Source of the DNA: Acidobacteriota bacterium
GTDB taxonomy: Bacteria; Acidobacteriota; Terriglobia; Bryobacterales; JACQDG01
Assembly: GCA_016201185.1 (NCBI GenBank)
Contig: JACQDG010000168.1
Coordinates: forward strand, 1 to 9,235
DNA length: 9,235 bases
Direction: 5' to 3'
Shown in pieces: positions 1 to 4,637 of the stretch. Positions within the stretch are counted from its first letter, which is position 1. Each line of letters begins with the position of its first letter. Both the position numbers and the translations under genes were made by a program. Under the pieces are notes generated by a model. It was not told where the DNA came from and did no database searches. It saw nothing but the letters and a program-made list of their open reading frames with translations.

Positions 1-130
1 ATCCGCGCACACGCTAACGGCTACCTCTTCATCCCGGCGGGATGAGCGATGGTTGCCAGGGGTGGCTCTGCACCCCTGGTAGTTAGTCACTTCATCGATC
101 AACTCTCTTTGGTCTTTACCCCAGCGGGGT
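1..130. repeat. cluster of three short perfect hairpins, probable dispersed repeat element
   Basis: Three inverted repeats sit within 130 bases. The first, 29-45, has 7-bp arms (TCATCCC / GGGATGA) around a 3-nt loop. The second, 56-79, has perfect 9-bp arms (CCAGGGGTG / CACCCCTGG) around a 6-nt loop. The third, 118-130, has 5-bp arms (ACCCC / GGGGT) around a 3-nt loop and resembles the first in layout. On the minus strand a GTAGCC motif follows the first hairpin and leads into bases that run off the window. Alternating GC-rich hairpins of this look, with TCATCCCGCCGGGATGA-like cores, are in my experience interspersed intergenic repeats in Acidobacteria, Planctomycetes and Verrucomicrobia; I cannot verify copy number here. 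None has a following T-run on either strand, so they are not classical intrinsic terminators, though they could stabilise the 3' end of the operon transcript. Confidence 0.6.
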
Positions 131-217
131 CAGTGAAACACGATCACCCCGCGGCGGAGAAAACGAGGCGATCCGCACATTGCGCCGCATCTTTCTTTGT
201 CGCATGCCGTATCATCA
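131..217. other. non-coding stretch between hairpin cluster and truncated DAG kinase
   Basis: Nothing recognisable was found here: no convincing coding sequence, no terminator with a T-run and no tRNA. Together with 1-130 this makes a 217-base gene-free left end. The junction between DAG-kinase-like sequence and unrelated sequence lies further right, near 320, so this stretch belongs to the unrelated side of that junction. Confidence 0.5.
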
Positions 218-679
218 TCACATGGGCTTGTGGACGTCAACTTGCTGTAGTCTCGCCATTGCCCTTTGTGGCGCCACGGTCGTCAACGGGCAAAACTGCG
301 GCACGTGGTTGCCGACCACCCCGGCAGCGAGCATTTCCAGCGCTTCTCGGAAATCAGAAGGGACGCCGAGGGTCCGCCGAAAATCGCCTCCGGTACCGAG
401 GGGCAGGATTCCCAGGCAGGCTCCGGGGCGGACCGGTTGGTCGTCGCGAAGGAAGCCGTTGGTCACCTCGTTGATCGTGCCGTCGCCTCCCACAGCGATG
501 ATGCGTTCATAGCCTTGCTCGAGCAGATCTCGGGTGAGCGCAATCGCGTGGCCCGGTTGTTCCGTGAACTGCGTCTCCACCGGGCCGAGGCGAGCGGCAA
601 GGGCAGCGGCGATCTGCGGCCAGCGGCGGCCCGTCTTTCCGCTTGCGGACCGCGGATTGGCTACGGCAGCAGTTTTCAC
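218..679 (-). CDS. diacylglycerol kinase (YegS/LCB5-type) family protein, truncated after the N-terminal catalytic lobe
   Basis: This encodes 153 aa from a GTG that overlaps the stop of the upstream SDR by 4 nt (GTGA), which implies translational coupling and decides the start. The N-terminal half is clear DAGK catalytic domain: NPRSASGK at about 8-15, the nucleotide-binding GGDGTINEVTNGF at about 64-76, and LGILPLGTGGDFRRTLG at about 89-105. Family members phosphorylate diacylglycerol or related lipids with ATP at the membrane and run to roughly 300 aa. Homology appears to stop near residue 120 (base about 320). The last 33 residues do not look like the family, and the other two minus-strand frames beyond that point do not resume it. 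The metal-binding and C-terminal beta-sandwich lobe is therefore missing, and the product is probably inactive: a decaying gene or the product of a rearrangement. Identity of the intact part is secure; function of the product is doubtful. Confidence 0.8.
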   Translation of the reverse strand: MKTAAVANPRSASGKTGRRWPQIAAALAARLGPVETQFTEQPGHAIALTRDLLEQGYERIIAVGGDGTINEVTNGFLRDDQPVRPGACLGILPLGTGGDFRRTLGVPSDFREALEMLAAGVVGNHVPQFCPLTTVAPQRAMARLQQVDVHKPM

Positions 680-1668
680 AAGCGCCCCATCCTCCGGCGC
701 ACGTCTTTCACCGTATCCTGCAAAGTCTCCATCGGATCGCGCGTCTGGAACCCGAGCCGACAGCGGGCTTTTTCCGAATTGCAATACCAGAACAGCGCCG
801 ACATCTTGATGGACACCTCATCCAGCCGGTAGCTCTTGCCAGCCAAAGGATAAAGCCCGCGGAGCAGGCGCGTTCCCAGAAGCGAACTGCGCAGCGAGAG
901 CTGCTTTTGGGGCGGGCGGCGCCCGGAGATTTTCGCAACGGCCTCGATCAGCTCGCGGAAGGTCCAGTTCGGCCCGCCGAACAGGTAGCGCTCGCCGACC
1001 TCTCCCGAACGCATGGCGGCGATCAGGCCGGCGGCGGCGTCGCGGGCGTCGACGAAATTCAGGCCCCCGAGCGGGAAGGCCATGATCTGCCCTTCCAGAA
1101 ACAAGGCTATGTCGCCGGTCGAGGAGCTGCGGTCATCCCCCGGCCCCAGCAGCAGGCTGGGATTCACCACTACGATGGGCAAGTGCCAGAGCCGCACATA
1201 AGAATAGGCCAGCTTCTCGGCGAAGATTTTGCTCAAGTAATAAGGCCACTCGCCGACTATATCGTTTTTATACCCGGAACTCTCGTCATAGGCGACCGGC
1301 TCCCGCCCTACGGCGATGGTCCCCGAGGAAGAGACGACGACGATCCGTTCCGGCCGGTGCAGCCGCGCTGCCTCGCAGACGTTGCGCGTCCCCTCAACAT
1401 GCACACGGTAGAGCAGCCCTGGGTCGCGCGGATTGCGCAACACCACGCCGGCCAGGTGGTAGACGGCGGTTACGCCTTCCATCGCTTTAGAAACATCGGT
1501 GGGCGACGTGATATCCCCGCGCACCACCTCGACGCCGGGGTCCTGGTCCCAGAGCGAGGGTCCACGGCACAGCAGCCGCAGGCGAAGGTCGGGCTCGGCC
1601 TGCTTCAATCGTTCGACCAGATGTTTGCCTAGGAACCCGGTGGCGCCGGTGACCAGGATCAGGCTCAT
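676..1668 (-). CDS. extended short-chain dehydrogenase/reductase (NAD-dependent epimerase / 3beta-HSD / DFR-like)
   Basis: This 330-aa protein opens with a beta-strand and the TGATGFLG dinucleotide motif (residues 7-14). It has the acidic GDI motif at 51-53, a VSSSG catalytic-serine strand near 112-116 and the YxxxK pair Y143/K147 (YYLSK), followed by NPSLLLGPGD at 169-178. These are all hallmarks of an intact extended SDR of usual length, most like the dihydroflavonol-reductase / 3beta-hydroxysteroid-dehydrogenase / HpnA group. Substrate cannot be read from sequence. In this operon, reduction of a keto intermediate or epimerisation of a lipid headgroup are options. The start is uncertain. 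ATG at 1668 begins the Rossmann strand directly, but the GAGAGG at 1683-1688 lies 14 nt away. An in-frame GTG at 1683 would add five residues but has no spaced Shine-Dalgarno. It begins 18 nt after the LarA-like gene and overlaps the DAG kinase start by 4 nt. Confidence 0.9.
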   Translation of the reverse strand: MSLILVTGATGFLGKHLVERLKQAEPDLRLRLLCRGPSLWDQDPGVEVVRGDITSPTDVSKAMEGVTAVYHLAGVVLRNPRDPGLLYRVHVEGTRNVCEAARLHRPERIVVVSSSGTIAVGREPVAYDESSGYKNDIVGEWPYYLSKIFAEKLAYSYVRLWHLPIVVVNPSLLLGPGDDRSSSTGDIALFLEGQIMAFPLGGLNFVDARDAAAGLIAAMRSGEVGERYLFGGPNWTFRELIEAVAKISGRRPPQKQLSLRSSLLGTRLLRGLYPLAGKSYRLDEVSIKMSALFWYCNSEKARCRLGFQTRDPMETLQDTVKDVRRRMGRL

Positions 1669-1686
1669 GAAGGATTCGCGCACCTC

Positions 1687-3324
1687 TCAGATAATTTCCG
1701 GCTTGCCGAGCACGTCCGCCACTTGAATGGGGGGAATGTGCATCAACGTGATGCTGGGCCGCCGGCCCAAGTGGGACTGGGCCATTTCCAGAGCCTCCTC
1801 CATGCTCGCGGCGCATTCCCAACCGAGGATCCGAGCCACCTCGGGGTCTTCGGCTCCCACCACGATCACTTTGCCGACGTGCGCCCGGCCGTTCTCGCCC
1901 CAGTACCACATGTAGAATGGGTGCACCCCGTGGTAGGCGTTGCCGGTCCGGTACATGCGGATGTAATCCGGGTTGCGGGCAAATTCTCCCTCGTACTTCT
2001 GCTGGAGCACGAAGGAATCCCGGGTTTCCGGCAGGATGCGGTGGAAGAACTCGATGTAGGAAGGATGATGCAGTTTCTTCTTCACCACCGGCATGTAGCG
2101 ATACATGTTGAAGAAATATCCCAGCGCCAGCACCTGCACCAGGATGGGGTTCAGAATCGAGTGGACATTGTAGGGAGAAATAAAGGGAATGCCGAACACC
2201 GCCACGTCGGACTGGCCCTCGATCGGTACGCAGTATTGAGAATAACAATAAAGCAGGCTCTTATCGTGCGCCGGGTCGGTGGCGCCGGCGTGGACGGCGA
2301 TCATTTCGTAGAAGGCCGGAAAAGCGAACAGGAGCTTCCTCTTCAGCGGCCGCGACAACGCCTGGAGGCCCCGCTGCGAGACGCGAAAGCTCGCCCGGTC
2401 GAGCATCGTGTAGCGGTCCTCGTTCTTGACGAAGAAGGGCATCTTCGGGTCGAACATCGCGTTATTGAGAACCGTCTCCACGTGGAAAACCTTGACGTGC
2501 CGATTGACGATCCCGCCGATGCGGTTCGAGGATGCGGTGAGCGCCGAGCGGGTGTGGTCAAAATAAGAGTCGCAGCGGCGGATGATCTGCGGCGTGTGAT
2601 GGGCTTGCAGCGTGGGGTAGTCGCACAGGCCGACCCCCACCGACTTGTGCCCGCCGTCCATAGGCACCAGGTTGATGTTTACGTAAATGAGCAGGTCGGA
2701 CTCGGCCGCGCGCCGGTTCAGCCGGACTCGCTCTCCCTGCTCGGTGACCCCGAGCTCCACCATGCCGCCGGGCGCTTCTCCGTCGTGGTTATACAGCCGA
2801 TCCGGGTAAAATGCGCGAAAGATCTTTCGGCCCACGGCTCGCTGGATCTCCCACGGCGCCATCCTCCGATGGAACGAGGTGGCGATGATGATGTGCACAT
2901 CTTCGACGCCCTTGGCAGTGAGCAGTTCGAGCAGAATCGTGAGTACCGACTCCCTGACGTCCGGCCGCCTCATTTTCGGCAGGGGAAGCGAAATGTCGTC
3001 GATCGCGATGGTGACCCGCATGCCGGGCCGCAATAGCGCGGCCAGCGGCTCCATCCCTTCCGGGTGGGCGAGGGCGTGACGGATGGCGCGGTCCCGGTCG
3101 GCCAGCCCGGGAATGGTCGGTTTGGGGTAAACAACCCGCGTGCCGGCCGGCATCCTGACGTCCAGCAAGTCTTCGCCGTGCCAGAGCAGCCGCGGCGCCG
3201 CATTGGCCTCCAGGTGAACCACGCAGCCCTCATGCGAAACGTTCGCCAACCGCCCCACGGCATTGGGCGCGGGGTCAACGTCCAGCAGCGCCGCTTCGGG
3301 GAGGCCCTTAACGGGCGTCGACAT
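1687..3324 (-). CDS. divergent LarA-like protein (lactate racemase / DUF2088 superfamily)
   Basis: The protein has 545 aa, about 120 more than typical LarA. Residues about 95-245 match the LarA N-terminal domain: IAIDD at 106-110, an ATSFHR motif at 148-153 (canonical ATGTHR, giving a His at 152), NHD at 179-181, and GGHKSVGVGL at 224-233. Lys227 and His243 are 16 residues apart, the same spacing as Lys184 and His200, which hold the nickel-pincer cofactor in Lactiplantibacillus LarA. Two expected residues look changed. The DxTRP-type motif reads DDISLP, with no Arg. The second catalytic His, expected about 10 residues before the Lys, falls in an Asn/Ile stretch (VNINLV). The family does nickel-dependent racemisation or epimerisation of alpha-hydroxy acids. 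The changes suggest a different substrate or loss of catalysis. No larB, larC or larE is in the window. ATG 3324 is fixed by a good Shine-Dalgarno and overlaps the HAD gene by 17 nt. Confidence 0.75.
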   Translation of the reverse strand: MSTPVKGLPEAALLDVDPAPNAVGRLANVSHEGCVVHLEANAAPRLLWHGEDLLDVRMPAGTRVVYPKPTIPGLADRDRAIRHALAHPEGMEPLAALLRPGMRVTIAIDDISLPLPKMRRPDVRESVLTILLELLTAKGVEDVHIIIATSFHRRMAPWEIQRAVGRKIFRAFYPDRLYNHDGEAPGGMVELGVTEQGERVRLNRRAAESDLLIYVNINLVPMDGGHKSVGVGLCDYPTLQAHHTPQIIRRCDSYFDHTRSALTASSNRIGGIVNRHVKVFHVETVLNNAMFDPKMPFFVKNEDRYTMLDRASFRVSQRGLQALSRPLKRKLLFAFPAFYEMIAVHAGATDPAHDKSLLYCYSQYCVPIEGQSDVAVFGIPFISPYNVHSILNPILVQVLALGYFFNMYRYMPVVKKKLHHPSYIEFFHRILPETRDSFVLQQKYEGEFARNPDYIRMYRTGNAYHGVHPFYMWYWGENGRAHVGKVIVVGAEDPEVARILGWECAASMEEALEMAQSHLGRRPSITLMHIPPIQVADVLGKPEII

Positions 3325-4003
3325 GGTTCCCTCTCTTCAAGTCCAGGATCGGCCAGCCGCGCTCCAGGGCCGCGCGCCGCAGACGCGGGTCCGGATTAAC
3401 GGCGGCCGGCAGCCCAACCGCCTCCAGCATCGGCAAATCGGAGAAGCTGTCGGAATAAGCCTTCGACCGGGCCGTGTCCACATTATATTCGCGGCAAAGC
3501 CTCATCAGCGCCGCCTGCTTCTCTGCTTCCGCAATCAACGGTGAAGCTACCTCGCCCGTCGCCGTCCCGTTTTCATAAACCAGGGAATTGCAGATGACGT
3601 CGTCGAAGCCGAAGTAGCGCCTCACCGGGCCGAGGTCGAAATCCAGGGCGCCGGTCACCAGAACCAGCCGAAACCCTTCCTCGCGGTCCCGGTCGAGGAG
3701 GGCTTTGGCGCCCGGATAAATCGACGGCCGGATCACCTCCTCAAACAACCGCTCGGATTGCTCTTCCAGCCACTTCTTCTTCAATCCTCGATACTCCCGA
3801 TAAAAAACCACGTTGAAGAGCCGGCGGGAGTAAAGATCGAGGGCGATCAGCAGCGGGACACTGGCCAGCAGCTTGGTGTATTTCAAGAACGCCCTGGCGC
3901 GTGAGGGATGGCTTTTTGCAAAGAAAGCATAGCGGGTGACGACGTTACAGGAGACCAGCGTGCCGTCCAGATCGTAGAAGGCCGTCCGGGTCGGGGCGGG
4001 CAT
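3308..4003 (-). CDS. HAD superfamily IB phosphatase (SerB/CicA-like)
   Basis: The 231-aa protein carries all four HAD motifs. Motif I is DLDGTLV (nucleophile D11, acid D13). Motif II is the Thr of LVTGA (T117). Motif III is probably K162 in EKQAAL. Motif IV is SDSFSDLPML (184-193, acidic D185 and D189). The alpha-helical C1-type cap lies between motifs I and II, with a hydrophobic patch at about 46-57. The arrangement and the ending 'AVNPDPRLRRAALERGWPIL' fit the HAD-IB hydrolases related to phosphoserine phosphatase, which hydrolyse small phosphomonoesters. No serine-biosynthesis gene is nearby. Between plsY and lipid genes, dephosphorylation of a lysophosphatidate, phosphatidate or polar-headgroup phosphate is a reasonable inference but not shown. 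It starts 21 nt after plsY with only a weak Shine-Dalgarno. Length is usual for the family. Confidence 0.88.
   Translation of the reverse strand: MPAPTRTAFYDLDGTLVSCNVVTRYAFFAKSHPSRARAFLKYTKLLASVPLLIALDLYSRRLFNVVFYREYRGLKKKWLEEQSERLFEEVIRPSIYPGAKALLDRDREEGFRLVLVTGALDFDLGPVRRYFGFDDVICNSLVYENGTATGEVASPLIAEAEKQAALMRLCREYNVDTARSKAYSDSFSDLPMLEAVGLPAAVNPDPRLRRAALERGWPILDLKRGNHVDAR
3329..3335 (-). promoter_or_regulatory. ribosome binding site of the LarA-like gene
   Basis: The minus strand reads GAGAGGG followed by AACC and ATG, a strong Shine-Dalgarno 4-5 nt from the start at 3324. It lies inside the 3' end of the HAD coding region and so supports the 17-nt overlap between the two genes rather than a later start. 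Confidence 0.7.
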
Positions 4004-4024
4004 GGTAGCCGATTATAGCCCTCG

Positions 4025-4615
4025 CTATGCCGGGGCCAGCAGGTTCTGAAAATTCTTCTTGTGCCGCCAGGCCAGAAATAAGGTCATCACAGCAGCGAAA
4101 AGCGAATCCTGAGGCCCGGCGAAAGCGAGCATCAGCAGGGTGAAAACTGCCCACGTAGCCAGGGACCCGATGGCGCCGGCTTCCCTCCATTTCAGCCGGC
4201 TCCCGGCGAGGCGAACCACCACAAAGAGGGCCAGCGCCACCGCCGCCCATCGTGGATACAACACCAGCATTACGCCGCCGGAAGTGGCGATCCCCTTGCC
4301 GCCCTTGAACTTCAGCCAGGGCGAGTAACAATGCCCCAGTACGACGGCGAAGCCGTAGAGCCAGCCCAGCATGACGCCGTCGCCCGGCCGCATCGAGAGC
4401 CACACCGGCACGATCCCCTTGCCCATGTCGCCCATCAGCGTCAGCACGGCTCGCCACTTGCTGAACCGCAGAACATTGTTGAATCCGGGGTTGCCCGAGC
4501 CGGCGCGCCGGATGTCGATGCCGGTTCCCAGCATCGCCACCACGGCGAAGGGAATCGAGCCAGCGAGAAAGCAGAGCAGAAGCCGCAGCACCAAGGCGCC
4601 CTCGATTTCAGGCAT
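4025..4615 (-). CDS. plsY: acyl-phosphate:glycerol-3-phosphate acyltransferase PlsY
   Basis: This is a 196-aa polytopic membrane protein of normal PlsY length. It has GSIPF in the first membrane segment (19-23), GSGNPGFNNVLR at 39-50 (usual GSGN.GATNVLR, here with Phe-Asn in place of Ala-Thr), GDMGKG at 62-67, GHCYSPWLKFKGGKGIAT at 94-111 (the acyl-phosphate/G3P loop) and RHKKN at 184-188 near the end. PlsY moves an acyl group from acyl-phosphate to position 1 of glycerol-3-phosphate at the membrane. Its usual partner PlsX, which makes acyl-phosphate from acyl-ACP, is absent from the window. Hydrophobic segments occupy about 8-30, 55-73, 80-100, 112-136 and 150-183. Start choice: GAGGG at 4622-4626 lies 6 nt from ATG 4615 but only 3 nt from an upstream GTG at 4618. 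It may be a second, specialised PlsY copy, given the altered motif and its setting. Confidence 0.9.
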   Translation of the reverse strand: MPEIEGALVLRLLLCFLAGSIPFAVVAMLGTGIDIRRAGSGNPGFNNVLRFSKWRAVLTLMGDMGKGIVPVWLSMRPGDGVMLGWLYGFAVVLGHCYSPWLKFKGGKGIATSGGVMLVLYPRWAAVALALFVVVRLAGSRLKWREAGAIGSLATWAVFTLLMLAFAGPQDSLFAAVMTLFLAWRHKKNFQNLLAPA

Positions 4616-4621
4616 CACAAA

Positions 4622-4626
4622 CCCTC
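4622..4626 (-). promoter_or_regulatory. ribosome binding site of plsY
   Basis: GAGGG on the minus strand has a 6-nt spacer to ATG 4615. It discriminates between the adjacent GTG (4618) and ATG (4615) codons in favour of the ATG. Confidence 0.6.
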
Positions 4627-4637
4627 AATAGGCCCGC

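Noticed and set aside
56..79. Strong 9-bp hairpin considered as the operon's intrinsic terminator
   Set aside because: No T-tract follows on the minus strand, it lies about 140 bases past the last stop, and it is one of several hairpins in a repeat-like cluster.
218..330. Possible frameshift rather than truncation of the DAG kinase
   Set aside because: Reading the other two minus-strand frames left of 320 gives no DAGK-like sequence and early stops, so a simple frameshift does not restore the domain.
180..512. Plus-strand reading frame with a signal-peptide-like start (MGLWTSTCCSLAIALCGATVVNGQ)
   Set aside because: Beyond the first 45 residues it is antisense to clear DAG-kinase coding sequence, there is no good Shine-Dalgarno, and the downstream part has no recognisable fold. 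Chance is more likely.
643..1632. Long plus-strand open frame of about 329 codons
   Set aside because: It lies entirely opposite the intact SDR gene. High GC at third positions keeps the antisense frame open, and the composition is unlike a real protein.
1723..3036. Long plus-strand open frame of about 437 codons rich in His, Arg and Val
   Set aside because: It is the antisense shadow of the LarA-like gene, with no family motif and no ribosome binding site of note.
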